Virus record (IMG/VR): IMGVR_UViG_3300015373_000003
Location: 1 to 64,000 of that record
Strand: one strand, 5' to 3'
DNA length: 64,000 bases
Origin: a virus
Below are positions 50,745 to 58,822 of this stretch, piece after piece; the stretch's first letter is position 1, and the number at the start of each line of letters is the position of its first letter. The position numbers and the translations under genes were made by a program. The notes below the pieces were generated by a model. That model worked only from the letters and a program-made list of their open reading frames with translations. It ran no database searches and was not told the origin of the DNA.

Positions 50745-51464
50745 TTAATTGTCCGCGGAGTCGCCAGACGAGGACTCCCCATCCCCGCCAGCTTTACGGC
50801 CACGCGACGATCCGCCAGAGCTAGAGCGCGTGCGACGGCCACGCCGCTTAGCACTCTTCTTTGGCTTATCCTCTTCGGATTCTCCGTAGGGGACTTGTGG
50901 ATCGCCAGTGCCGGTATAGCCCTCGCCTGCCTCAACTTCCGTATCGGTCACGCGGCGAGTTTTAATTCGGCTGACGGCCTTATCTTCACCTTCTCCGTCT
51001 TCAACGTCGGAGCCAACGTTGCCATCCACAAAATCATCGTTATTAATTCCATAGCCGATGTTGTAGGTGACAATGCTGTCGCGGTTTTCGTTCTGCCTCT
51101 CGTAGGTCTGAATTGCAACAACCGTAGGAGATGGCAGCACGCGCATGGCGTCGAGAATATCTTCCTCGTCCATGTCATCGTAACCGTCGAATGGCAGACC
51201 AAGGCGAACAGCCAGATTCTCGTGAGCATCGCCCGAGCCGAGCTTGAGCTTTTTGCTTAAAGAATCATGGTTGCGGTGGTCACTGTCTTCAAGAGCCTCA
51301 AGGACCGGTGGCGAAACCTCGTCAGTCGGAACCTTGTCTCCCTTGAAATAAGTAGTGCCGACTTGCTGGTGATAAGTATTACCATCATCCTGAGTCAGTG
51401 TACGCACCGACTTAGGGATAGTAATTTCATCAACCAGCACTTCGACAACTTTACCCTTAGCCAT
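50745..51464 (-). CDS. Capsid-module protein with disordered tail
   Basis: 239 residues. Compact N-terminal half (VVEVLVDEITIPKSVRTLTQ, GTTYFKGDKVP), then an acidic stretch and a basic/Ser-Gly-rich tail (KKSAKRRGRRTRSSSGG). It follows the capsid gene. A head-associated or adaptor role is possible; no family recognised. Confidence 0.5.
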   Translation of the reverse strand: MAKGKVVEVLVDEITIPKSVRTLTQDDGNTYHQQVGTTYFKGDKVPTDEVSPPVLEALEDSDHRNHDSLSKKLKLGSGDAHENLAVRLGLPFDGYDDMDEEDILDAMRVLPSPTVVAIQTYERQNENRDSIVTYNIGYGINNDDFVDGNVGSDVEDGEGEDKAVSRIKTRRVTDTEVEAGEGYTGTGDPQVPYGESEEDKPKKSAKRRGRRTRSSSGGSSRGRKAGGDGESSSGDSADN

Positions 51465-51481
51465 TAATTAATTCACCTCCC

Positions 51482-52543
51482 CTACGGCAGAATGTCGGCG
51501 TAAAGGAAAGCCTCCGGCCGACGCAGGCGGACAATTCGACGGGACGCCTGACGCAGCATGCGCTGGTAGGCACCCTCGCCCTTCATGATCACTTCCGACT
51601 GCGGACCCTTCAGCAGAGCGGTGGTGTTGTAGCCCGTGGCAATTTCCACATCACCGTTCGGCGTATCAGCAATCGGAACTCCATCCAGCGTGTAGGCGGT
51701 CGTAACTAATACCTTGCCCACAGGCAGGTAGCGCGTGTGATCGGCGGGAGCCTTAGCGGCACCAACCGACTCGGCGCGATACGCAGCGTCCTGCTGCACG
51801 ATGGAGCTACCCGGCGGCAGAAGACGTTCAACATCTTCCTGAGTCGGGAGGAACGGCTGCCCAGCCTCAACATTAAAGTAAAGGCGGAGCTTTTCGTTAT
51901 TAATTACATTCTCAAGGTCATCACCAGTCATATGGAAAATCGTGCCTGGCGTGCCACTTGAATTACCGATCTGCCTCGACCAAGCGCGCATATCTGCAAC
52001 CGGGTCGGAGTCAGTTAAATCGTCCCAGCCTGTAGTCACGGTCGGCTTGTGACCGGACGGCAGCGGGTAATCAATAACGAGAGCGGTATTGCGCTCCTGA
52101 TACTCAATGGTTAATTGGCCACTAAATGCCTGCCAACGCATCCATTCAGTCAGGCGCTCATTACGACGCTCAAGGATCTGGCCGATTTCAATGAGGCGGC
52201 GGGCTTCTTTCGAAACAACCGCTTCGTCCGTCGAATTAAGCCGCTCCCACCTAATTGGAGAAATGCGGTGCATTTCGTCCAGGTGCGCAAGCTCAATGAC
52301 TTCCTCGCGCTCTTCTCGACCAGTGATATCCATCAGGGGCGGCGTTGCTTCCGGTGCCCTGAATTGACCAATACCGAATGCATGCAGGTCTTCGACTCGC
52401 ATAGAAACGTACTGGCCGTCGATATCTTGAATAGGAGCGATCTGATCCCCAAGCCGGGGAGCAGTCTCCATCTCAGTCTCAAGCGGACCAACAATTGCGT
52501 CGGTCAGGTTGGACTGTTCGAGAATATCGTCAATAAATGCCAT
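51482..52543 (-). CDS. Major capsid protein (lambda E-like)
   Basis: 353 residues. Layout matches the phage capsid E family: N-terminal DILEQSNLTDAIVGPL, a long helix (RRLIEIGQILERRNERLTEW), and late WSRQIGNSSGTPGTIFHMT and RYLPVGKVLVTT. It has a strong ribosome site and follows the decoration gene, as in lambda D-E. Confidence 0.85.
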   Translation of the reverse strand: MAFIDDILEQSNLTDAIVGPLETEMETAPRLGDQIAPIQDIDGQYVSMRVEDLHAFGIGQFRAPEATPPLMDITGREEREEVIELAHLDEMHRISPIRWERLNSTDEAVVSKEARRLIEIGQILERRNERLTEWMRWQAFSGQLTIEYQERNTALVIDYPLPSGHKPTVTTGWDDLTDSDPVADMRAWSRQIGNSSGTPGTIFHMTGDDLENVINNEKLRLYFNVEAGQPFLPTQEDVERLLPPGSSIVQQDAAYRAESVGAAKAPADHTRYLPVGKVLVTTAYTLDGVPIADTPNGDVEIATGYNTTALLKGPQSEVIMKGEGAYQRMLRQASRRIVRLRRPEAFLYADILP

Positions 52544-52563
52544 ATCGGGAATTCACCTCCCCT

Positions 52564-52944
52564 CTACTGGAATAAGCACGTGGGCAGATCTGTACGAATA
52601 TCTGTACCAAGCGTGCCATAGTCAACAATACGGTTCGCACGGAAAACCTCTCCGTGGAATGCAAGCGCAGCCGGAAGGTCGGAAGCAGAGGTACCGTCAG
52701 GAACCTCAACATCGTGAGCGAGAATACCCGCGCACGTTTCCGTACCAACAGTCATACGCTTAAACTGGTTCGTCACTCCATCTTTAGTTAATGGAGTACC
52801 GGCGACCAGCTTGCGAACGCCTGAAACCGCAGTAATTGCGGTCGCATCGATCACGATTGAATCAAAGCCCTGAGCATTCGGTGGCTTCTTGAAAATCTCA
52901 AGGCTAGGAGTAACAACACGCGAAGTGCGAATATTCCATGCCAT
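52564..52944 (-). CDS. Head decoration protein (lambda D-like)
   Basis: 126 residues, beta-rich, with GVRKLVAGTPLTKDG, TETCAGILAHDVEVPDGT and a final RIVDYGTL stretch, the pattern of D-type decoration proteins. It sits directly before the capsid gene and would stabilise the expanded head. Confidence 0.75.
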   Translation of the reverse strand: MAWNIRTSRVVTPSLEIFKKPPNAQGFDSIVIDATAITAVSGVRKLVAGTPLTKDGVTNQFKRMTVGTETCAGILAHDVEVPDGTSASDLPAALAFHGEVFRANRIVDYGTLGTDIRTDLPTCLFQ

Positions 52945-53489
52945 TAGGCGTCTTCACCTCCCCGGCCCTTGCGAGTGATCGGACGGCCAATAAGCTTCGA
53001 AGCGCGCTTACGCGATTCAGCCTTAGCCTTTTCTTCGTCCGCTCCCTCTTCTTCCTCGGGCTTTTCCTCAATGTCATCCGAAGCAAGGATCTGGTCGCTG
53101 AGCGCCAGCTTGCCATCGTCATCACGAGGAATCAAGGAAATGAATTTACGGAGCACATCGGCCGTGGAGACTTCCTCACGGGATTTAGCTCCAATTTGTT
53201 CATCCTTGTCAAGCTCAAGATCACCATCGCTGAGCAGGACGATACCCGGCTCCTGATCATCCGAGAGAAAAACTCGACGCGCATACTTGAGCATCCCTGG
53301 TTGATCGGAAAAACCGAGCTTGCCTAATTCCTCAATTTCCTTATCGACGGCTGCCCTCCGCGCCTGAGCGGCGGAAAGACGCTGAGCCTCCTGAAGAGGG
53401 GTTAATTCCTCATCATGCCCCTGACGAAGCTGTTCCTTCTGCTCGTCAGTAAGCTCAAGAGCGTCGAGGGTTTCAAGAAATCCGGCCAT
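52944..53489 (-). CDS. Capsid scaffold candidate
   Basis: 181 residues, highly charged and helical (LTPLQEAQRLSAAQARRAAV), with acidic middle and basic C-terminus (KLIGRPITRKGRGG). Place between protease and decoration genes is the usual one for scaffolding proteins. Confidence 0.6.
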   Translation of the reverse strand: MAGFLETLDALELTDEQKEQLRQGHDEELTPLQEAQRLSAAQARRAAVDKEIEELGKLGFSDQPGMLKYARRVFLSDDQEPGIVLLSDGDLELDKDEQIGAKSREEVSTADVLRKFISLIPRDDDGKLALSDQILASDDIEEKPEEEEGADEEKAKAESRKRASKLIGRPITRKGRGGEDA

Positions 53490-53507
53490 TAGCTACACCT
53501 CCTTCAA

Positions 53508-54758
53508 TTAAATAGTGCGGCCCATTAATTGAGCACGTTTGCGGCGAGCCTCAGCAAGAGTCCCACCAACTTTGGGTTTACTGACTGAGGGCTCGCGGGG
53601 CTTATCGCTAAGCTCGAACTTCTTGCCCTCTGAGATTTTATGCCAGTTAGCGGAGGGAGAAATACGGACTTCCTCATCACTTGCATAAAACCGTGCCAGC
53701 CAGGCAGCATCCGTAACCTTGCTGACAATTTTTACGCGGTCATCATGAGTTACATCATCAATTCGATAACCGCTCGCTTCTTTGCCGACGACCGATTCAA
53801 GTGCATCTGTAAGCTTAAGCCTCAGATCATTCGAATAAATAGGATCGTCGTCCGAAGCTGCAACCATCGCCTGATGAACCTCAGTCCATCGGATCGGCGG
53901 TGCAAGCCTCACTTCCCCACCTTCAATGGAGTAGGGAACTATGAAGCGATTAACTTCTCCCTGCCCCTCCTGGGAAATTAATGCAGAATCCTCAGCGATA
54001 TCTTCAACGAAGATCATGAAGGGACTAGGCGCATCGTCTTCTCCACGCTGAGGTTCAAGGATCGACCGAATTTGATCACGACGCCAATTCATAGATTGGG
54101 TTTCATCCCAAACTAATTCGGCCGTCTTGCCGTCCCCTCCACCTTCCTCTTCAGCGAAGGTGTACGCCTCAACATCGATATCTTCTGCATCGATGCCGTC
54201 GCTAGCCGCAATGGCCGGGAACGGATCAAGGTTATTGATAAAAGGAGTGTTGGTCAGACAAACGTGCTTGAGAGCGGCACGGAATTTCTTCGCATCAGCT
54301 TTGCGAGTGAAATTAGTGAAAATACCGCTAGACACATTCGGAATGGTCCCGCGTTCTACCTTGCCTTTTACATCTGGCTCAGTGAACTCAAGACCGGCCT
54401 GCAATACGGTGCGAGGTACACCGCCGATTTGCTTGGTGACCCGGCGAAGTCCTTTTACAAAACCCGTATTGTCAAGTTCTTTGTCTTTGTGGTTGAGCGG
54501 AATAGTTACATGCTCGAACGAGCGATTCTTAAACGAATCCTCGATATCGGCCATGGAGATGATCTTATTGGCCGGATCAGTCTCACCATCCGCTACCACA
54601 GTGAAGGGCTGTTTAATTGCGCCGCCCGGTGTGGGCGTCATCGCAAACGTCCCCTCACGTAAACAATCCTTCCAAATGAGGCCGTTGTCATCAGGTTCCG
54701 AGACAGCGCCATCATCTGAAAGGAATAATTCAAAAAGCTCTATGCGCTCATGCTCCAC
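53508..54758 (-). CDS. Capsid maturation protease
   Basis: 416 residues. FEHVTIPLNHKDKE near 84 and GTIPNVSSGIF near 140, with KHVCLTNTPFI near 165, match Mu gpI-like prohead protease regions carrying the catalytic His and Ser. The C-terminal ~200 residues are charged and end in KRRAQLMGRTI, similar to the end of the scaffold protein, so it may act as or bind the scaffold. Confidence 0.75.
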   Translation of the reverse strand: MEHERIELFELFLSDDGAVSEPDDNGLIWKDCLREGTFAMTPTPGGAIKQPFTVVADGETDPANKIISMADIEDSFKNRSFEHVTIPLNHKDKELDNTGFVKGLRRVTKQIGGVPRTVLQAGLEFTEPDVKGKVERGTIPNVSSGIFTNFTRKADAKKFRAALKHVCLTNTPFINNLDPFPAIAASDGIDAEDIDVEAYTFAEEEGGGDGKTAELVWDETQSMNWRRDQIRSILEPQRGEDDAPSPFMIFVEDIAEDSALISQEGQGEVNRFIVPYSIEGGEVRLAPPIRWTEVHQAMVAASDDDPIYSNDLRLKLTDALESVVGKEASGYRIDDVTHDDRVKIVSKVTDAAWLARFYASDEEVRISPSANWHKISEGKKFELSDKPREPSVSKPKVGGTLAEARRKRAQLMGRTI

Positions 54759-55038
54759 TAGCCGCTACCTCCTGAGGCTTCCCATTTGATTGAGGTGGCG
54801 CTAGTACGGAGAGCAACAGGGAGTGATCGCCGGGGGAGAAAATGTGACCGCAGCCTGTCGGCTTGTAGTGCGGGCATTGAAGGATTGGATTTGTCTCCAT
54901 GGCGTACTTCTCGATCTGCTCCAAGCGCTTGTACCACATCAAGTGCCTGGGGATTTCACAATTGGGACAGGTCACCCTGCCACGAGCGTCAATTAGTGAA
55001 GATCCATCAGAGGATTGATTGCCTGTTGCGGCCACCAC
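54748..55038 (-). CDS. Small zinc-ribbon protein
   Basis: 96 residues with VTCPNCEIPRHLMW and LQCPHYKPTGCGHIF, a four-ligand zinc ribbon. First gene of the leftward head-tail operon, overlapping the protease by 11 bases. Possibly a late-gene regulator or head cofactor. Confidence 0.6.
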   Translation of the reverse strand: MVAATGNQSSDGSSLIDARGRVTCPNCEIPRHLMWYKRLEQIEKYAMETNPILQCPHYKPTGCGHIFSPGDHSLLLSVLAPPQSNGKPQEVAASGA

Positions 55039-55108
55039 GGGCTAGCTTACGGCAAATACAGGCAATCAAATGGAAGTCAAGTAACAAAATATAGTAGAAT
55101 TCTGCAAA

Positions 55109-55128
55109 TGTGGCTTGAATAAGCCACA
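55109..55128. promoter_or_regulatory. Perfect palindromic operator candidate
   Basis: TGTGGCTT-GAAT-AAGCCACA, two 8-base arms around 4 bases. It covers the -35 of the rightward promoter in the divergent gap between the head-tail operon and the rightward HTH gene. A regulator bound here could switch both directions. Confidence 0.55.
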
Positions 55129-55142
55129 GAACCAGATATGAT
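55115..55142 (+). promoter_or_regulatory. Rightward promoter, TTGAAT-N16-TATGAT
   Basis: TTGAAT (55115-55120), 16 bases, TATGAT (55137-55142) then CCCG, the same core as three leftward promoters. It precedes the rightward HTH gene by about 20 bases. Confidence 0.6.
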
Positions 55143-55163
55143 CCCGCTGTGAAAGGAGGAATC

Positions 55164-55400
55164 ATGTCACAGGCACTTGACACCCTCACGATGCTCTCTC
55201 ATGGGCTCATTCGAGCGGAAGTGATGACCGCTGGTAAGCGCTCCATGCTTGAGCAGGCGGCTATTTCGATGGTCCGCGACTCGGGCTACTCGATTGACGA
55301 AGTGTCTGCGGCCTCTGGCCTGACTCCTTCTGAAATCAAGGAATTACTGACTCAGCCGAAGCCCATCGAAAGCCTCGCTGAGCTAATGGGTTTAGTTTAA
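55164..55400 (+). CDS. Small HTH protein, lone rightward gene
   Basis: 78 residues from the ATG at 55164, behind AAAGGAGG; a GTG 15 bases upstream includes the ribosome site itself and is rejected. YSIDEVSAASGLTPSEIKELL is a helix-turn-helix. Flanked by leftward genes, with promoter, palindrome and terminator of its own. Likely a regulator, perhaps of the early-late switch. Confidence 0.75.
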   Translation: MSQALDTLTMLSHGLIRAEVMTAGKRSMLEQAAISMVRDSGYSIDEVSAASGLTPSEIKELLTQPKPIESLAELMGLV

Positions 55401-55420
55401 GCGGTTGCCCGTGAAGTGTG

Positions 55421-55447
55421 GAAGGCCTGTCCTAGTGGCGGGTCTTC
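55421..55447 (+). terminator. Rightward terminator hairpin
   Basis: Arms 55421-55431 and 55437-55447 form 11 pairs in rightward RNA (three G-U, which are A-C mismatches in leftward RNA) with a CUAGU loop, 21 bases after the HTH stop. No U-tract follows. Confidence 0.55.
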
Positions 55448-55451
55448 TGCA

Positions 55452-55625
55452 TTAATAGCCGCCGTTGTAGTGCGACCAGATCCGGGCGCGCTCGTATTCC
55501 TCTTGCTCAGCCTCGGTAAGCGGCGACTTGTGACGCTTGGCGATCCAATACATCAGCGCAGTCCATACGACTCCACCAATGATTAAATGTATAAAAGCTA
55601 CAAGCGTGCTAGTTGCTATCAGCAT
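55452..55625 (-). CDS. Small single-pass membrane protein
   Basis: 57 residues from the ATG at 55625 (AGGGG upstream); helix about 1-27 (LVAFIHLIIGGVVWTALMYWI), then a charged tail ending HYNGGY. Last gene of the leftward 55-60 kb run. Function unknown. Confidence 0.5.
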   Translation of the reverse strand: MLIATSTLVAFIHLIIGGVVWTALMYWIAKRHKSPLTEAEQEEYERARIWSHYNGGY

Positions 55626-55848
55626 CAGGTACCCCTCTCGTGGACTTGTCTTCATTCCATTCAAGAGCGCCACTGGCGATCACAATGCTGACGAGGTGAG
55701 GGAGAGTCTTCGCGCTCGCGCGGGTGCGAGCTTTGTCTAGTGTCTGCTGCACAGAGCTTTGAGACAAATGCATATGTTCCGCTATCTCAGCGGTCGTTAA
55801 GCCATTGGCCACATGCACGACCATCTCAAGCTGGCGGAACGTGAGCAT
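55609..55848 (-). CDS. LuxR-type HTH regulator
   Basis: About 79 residues. LTFRQLEMVVHVANGLTTAE and IAEHMHLSQSSVQQTLDKAR are a clear GerE/LuxR DNA-binding domain without a sensor domain. It sits across from the rightward HTH gene; both may control the divergent region. Start taken at the ATG at 55848; a TTG 9 bases upstream is possible. Confidence 0.75.
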   Translation of the reverse strand: MLTFRQLEMVVHVANGLTTAEIAEHMHLSQSSVQQTLDKARTRASAKTLPHLVSIVIASGALEWNEDKSTRGVPDADSN

Positions 55849-56161
55849 TTCGTTCAAAAATCTTTCTGGCTATATACGCCGATTCTTCTTTTATATCCTG
55901 CACGATTCTGATCATCACACGGTTGGTTGCATCGGAGACTGCACCGTGGGAATCCTTCTCGTGACCGATCATGCGCCTACAACGTGCTCGCTTGCCACGT
56001 AACTGTTGAAGCCTATCCGTGGTGTAATTAATGTCGCGCTCCATGCGACACATATTGCACCGAATAAATTCCCGCTTAATTCCCTCGCCCATGTCTTCTG
56101 TGCGGAGAGGGAAACGCTGTTTAGATCCGCAGCGCGGGCAACTAGTCTTCGGCTGCTTCAT
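55826..56161 (-). CDS. Zinc-finger protein
   Basis: 111 residues: CPRCGSKQRF and RCNMCRMERD give a CxxC-CxxC zinc ribbon, then a helical, basic part. Possible transcription-associated factor. Overlaps the next gene downstream by about 20 bases. Confidence 0.6.
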   Translation of the reverse strand: MKQPKTSCPRCGSKQRFPLRTEDMGEGIKREFIRCNMCRMERDINYTTDRLQQLRGKRARCRRMIGHEKDSHGAVSDATNRVMIRIVQDIKEESAYIARKIFERNAHVPPA

Positions 56162-56426
56162 AGGTTCCTGACTCGAAACACCAAATCAGCATCCCAAGCC
56201 ATTCCTCATCTTCAAGGTTCTTTGGCAAATAAATAGAGCAATCTGCCAGACCTTCATCGGTAGCGATTATGATTCTCGCTTCCGACCAGTTGTCAGGATT
56301 ATTAAATTCGCAGGCTGCCTCGACTTCGGCCCATCGGTCGAAAACAAAATCCCTAAGAGCCACGGAATTGGAGGCGGCGGCGCGGTGGCGAGCTTCACAA
56401 TCCTCCCACAAAGCAAAGTCGATCAC
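56142..56426 (-). CDS. Small acidic unknown protein
   Basis: 94 residues with a helical first half (DCEARHRAAASNSVALRDF) and beta-like ARIIIATDEGLADCSIYL. Trp-rich end. No family recognised. Overlaps both neighbours. Confidence 0.6.
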   Translation of the reverse strand: MIDFALWEDCEARHRAAASNSVALRDFVFDRWAEVEAACEFNNPDNWSEARIIIATDEGLADCSIYLPKNLEDEEWLGMLIWCFESGTYEAAED

Positions 56427-57361
56427 CTCTTCCTCTCCTTCTTTATGTCGCGTATCAGGCGTGCCATTGCATCCAGCGTTTGCGTGTTGGCAGCCTTCAT
56501 TCTACCGCGCATCAGATCCTTCGTGGAGAGGCCGAATTCTTCCCTGGTTTGGTCGAGCTTGATTAATTCTTCATCCTCTTGCTTCTTAACCTCTTCCCAA
56601 GCCTCATAATCAAAGAATTCGTCCAGCGCTTCCTTGTAAAGACCGCGCATAGTTTCAGGTGGAAGTGCATCTAATTCAACCTGCATTAGCTCGCCATATT
56701 GAGCCATGAAGCTTTCTGCTCGTGAATCCCACTCTTTACCAGGCAACGGAGGTAAATTATATTTCTCAAGCTGGTCTTCTCTTAACGCGACTCGCCTAAC
56801 ATCAGTGAAAATACCCGTGCGATCCAAAAAATCACGGTCGATATCCACTCCGCTTGGATCAAAGTCGCCAGCGTAGAGCAGAACACTGTTGCGGCCTTGA
56901 TTAATTACGTCATCCGCGACAACATCAACAAAAGTTTGCGACGAATAACCTCCGAGCGCCAGGATAGGTAAACCATAATCACCAAACCAATCTTGTAGCT
57001 GGACAACCATACCGTGCTTTTCAACGCCGAGATAAACAGACCATTCTTGATTTTCTGTTCGATCACGACGATAGATTTTCCAAAGCCAGTACAGCGCATC
57101 GTTAGGGTCATCAAATGATTGATTAACTTCAATGGCGCGTGTTCTATCGATGAGCGATGGAAACCATCCCTCTCGGCGAGCCTCTGCGGTTTTGCGAGAC
57201 AAAACCTTGTACGCGCTCACGGAGTTAGGAATCATCTGCTCCGAAACAAGCCTGTAGAAAAGCTGGCGCAGCGTCACGCCAGTATCGTAGGACTTGACAA
57301 TCGCGCTGGCCGACAGCAGCACGTTCTGCCAATTAATTTGCGTATTCGCCTTGGTCGGCAT
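56423..57361 (-). CDS. Spo11/topoisomerase VI A-like TOPRIM protein
   Basis: 312 residues from the ATG at 57361. TLRQLFYRL places a Tyr (residue 36) where Spo11/TopoVI-A proteins carry the DNA-cleaving Tyr (RxLYY-type motif). A TOPRIM follows: Glu in YLGVEKHG (114) and the Asp pair in LLYAGDFDPSGVDIDRDF (166, 168). Length and order resemble the small stand-alone A-like proteins (Mini-A type) of bacteria and viruses. No TopoVI B-like ATPase is visible here. It may nick or relax DNA, or initiate recombination; activity unproven. Confidence 0.75.
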   Translation of the reverse strand: MPTKANTQINWQNVLLSASAIVKSYDTGVTLRQLFYRLVSEQMIPNSVSAYKVLSRKTAEARREGWFPSLIDRTRAIEVNQSFDDPNDALYWLWKIYRRDRTENQEWSVYLGVEKHGMVVQLQDWFGDYGLPILALGGYSSQTFVDVVADDVINQGRNSVLLYAGDFDPSGVDIDRDFLDRTGIFTDVRRVALREDQLEKYNLPPLPGKEWDSRAESFMAQYGELMQVELDALPPETMRGLYKEALDEFFDYEAWEEVKKQEDEELIKLDQTREEFGLSTKDLMRGRMKAANTQTLDAMARLIRDIKKERKR

Positions 57362-57740
57362 AGTGCTCGCCAACTGCTTTCGTAAGAGCGCCAATCACGA
57401 CTTCACGATTAGACATTTGACTAATTTGGCTATAAGATTCCCGTGTAATGTCAGTAGGTTTATGCCGAATGATGACTCCACGTGGTTCTTCTTTAATAGT
57501 TTGTCCCGGCGCTCTGTAAAAAGTAATTTCTAAATCGTCTTCGTGAAGCTCCCCATTCCAGGGTGAACGCCGGGGAGCTATCTTAATTAACTCACGAAGC
57601 TGCTCAACTTCTGCCAGCAAACCATCCTTCCAGACCGGATTTTCTACTTTGTCTGAAAAGACCACGGCCGTAGCACACAGTTTCTCCGCTTGCTCCGCGA
57701 GCGCAGCATAGTTTCTCTGCATCTGTTCTGCACTAGGCAT
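57333..57740 (-). CDS. Release-factor-like (RF-1 domain) protein with altered GGQ
   Basis: 135 residues. The C-terminal half, RAPGQTIKEEPRGVIIRHKP then QISQMSNREVVIGAL, lines up with the class I release factor/ArfB core (GGQ-N-x-x-ESAVRLTHIPTGI then SQHxNRExALxxL). The catalytic GGQ reads APGQ here, so the first Gly is replaced. The N-terminal half is helical. It could be a peptidyl-tRNA hydrolase or ribosome-rescue-type factor, or a catalytically altered binder. Overlaps the Spo11-like gene by 29 bases. Confidence 0.55.
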   Translation of the reverse strand: MPSAEQMQRNYAALAEQAEKLCATAVVFSDKVENPVWKDGLLAEVEQLRELIKIAPRRSPWNGELHEDDLEITFYRAPGQTIKEEPRGVIIRHKPTDITRESYSQISQMSNREVVIGALTKAVGEHYADQGEYAN

Positions 57741-58584
57741 CTCTATCGCCCTTCAATATATTCATCGCATCAACAGCGAGAGTATTGACTTTATCCCAAT
57801 CATCATTGATATCGGCAGTGTTATCAGCAGATATATTACGAATTCGCTTAATATAACTAAAAGCATTGCCGCGATCAATAGCGTCTGCCGCTGCATCTAT
57901 AACAGGAGCGGTTACATCGCCCTCATCAGATACATCGATATCAATTACGTTCTCGCGCTCATCAGGAAGATCAAGCCAAAGTTTGCCGTCTGCATCATGC
58001 CTGTATGTCCAACCGTCTGGAACGCCTTTGAAATCAGGATAATCGTCCCGTTTAATTGTTCTGCCATCGGCAGGAAGCGTAAATGCAGCAGCTTGAGGCG
58101 GAAAAATATCCACAGTCCCGACAGGAACAAGCTGATCTGAAGCGTTACCAGCTTTTTTGACTTTCACACTCGGCATGCTAGGCCACGTGAGCCTAGTAGT
58201 ACCAGGCGTCCAATGCCGTCCTTCAGTGTGATCATGAACAAAATCATCGATCTTCTCGCCCTTGAGCAGAGAAGAAACTTGCTGAAGACAATCACGCAAA
58301 GTAACGAGCCGTCGCATCTGACTCGAATCATCATCAGCGATAACGTGCTCGAACTTTAATGCTTCGTTTGCGAGCTTAGAAGCATTTTCAATAATACTAG
58401 GCAAGCGACCATCTAGCATCGCCTGACGTACAAGGTATTCGGTTTCTACATCTTCAGGAGCCGGGTAAGGCTTCGTGGTTCTATCTAATTTATCGTAGGC
58501 ACCCCGAACGAGTGGGGACCGCAGAAGATCTTCCACGGCCCCCAGCACATTCGATGCCACCTTATCGAATGGCGGCAGTTCCAT
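57733..58584 (-). CDS. Unknown protein
   Basis: 283 residues. Helical N-terminal half (LPSIIENASKLANEALKFEH), then a Pro/Thr-rich middle (FTLPADGRTIKRDDYPDFKG) and an acidic end. The middle has a collar-like flavour (LPADGRTIKRDDYPDF), but the rest does not fit a fibre. No firm assignment. Confidence 0.6.
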   Translation of the reverse strand: MELPPFDKVASNVLGAVEDLLRSPLVRGAYDKLDRTTKPYPAPEDVETEYLVRQAMLDGRLPSIIENASKLANEALKFEHVIADDDSSQMRRLVTLRDCLQQVSSLLKGEKIDDFVHDHTEGRHWTPGTTRLTWPSMPSVKVKKAGNASDQLVPVGTVDIFPPQAAAFTLPADGRTIKRDDYPDFKGVPDGWTYRHDADGKLWLDLPDERENVIDIDVSDEGDVTAPVIDAAADAIDRGNAFSYIKRIRNISADNTADINDDWDKVNTLAVDAMNILKGDRDA

Positions 58585-58589
58585 TTTGT

Positions 58590-58820
58590 TTACTCTTCTT
58601 CGGCCTGATCGGTGCGAAGCGTAGAGTGAATCGCAATGACCTTATCGGGGTTAATCGAGATACGACCACCCTGCTCATCGTGAAACTGGAAATGAGTAAA
58701 AGGATCGTCTTCGTGCTCACCAGCCGCCAGATCGTTCAGACGCTTACGAACCTTATTGAACTTCTCATCGTCGCTAAGCTCAAACTCGCCGCCGCCCATC
58801 GTATAAATCGTAGTGCTCAT
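58590..58820 (-). CDS. Small unknown protein
   Basis: 76 residues, acidic (GGGEFELSDDEKFNKVRKRL and THFQFHDEQGGRISINPDKV). Possibly a small PH-like or beta-grasp fold. No family recognised. Confidence 0.55.
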   Translation of the reverse strand: MSTTIYTMGGGEFELSDDEKFNKVRKRLNDLAAGEHEDDPFTHFQFHDEQGGRISINPDKVIAIHSTLRTDQAEEE

Positions 58821-58822
58821 AT

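Noticed and set aside
57733-58584. Tail collar fibre suggested by LPADGRTIKRDDYPDF
   Set aside because: The rest of the protein is helical and acidic and the gene is in the regulatory block; kept as unknown.
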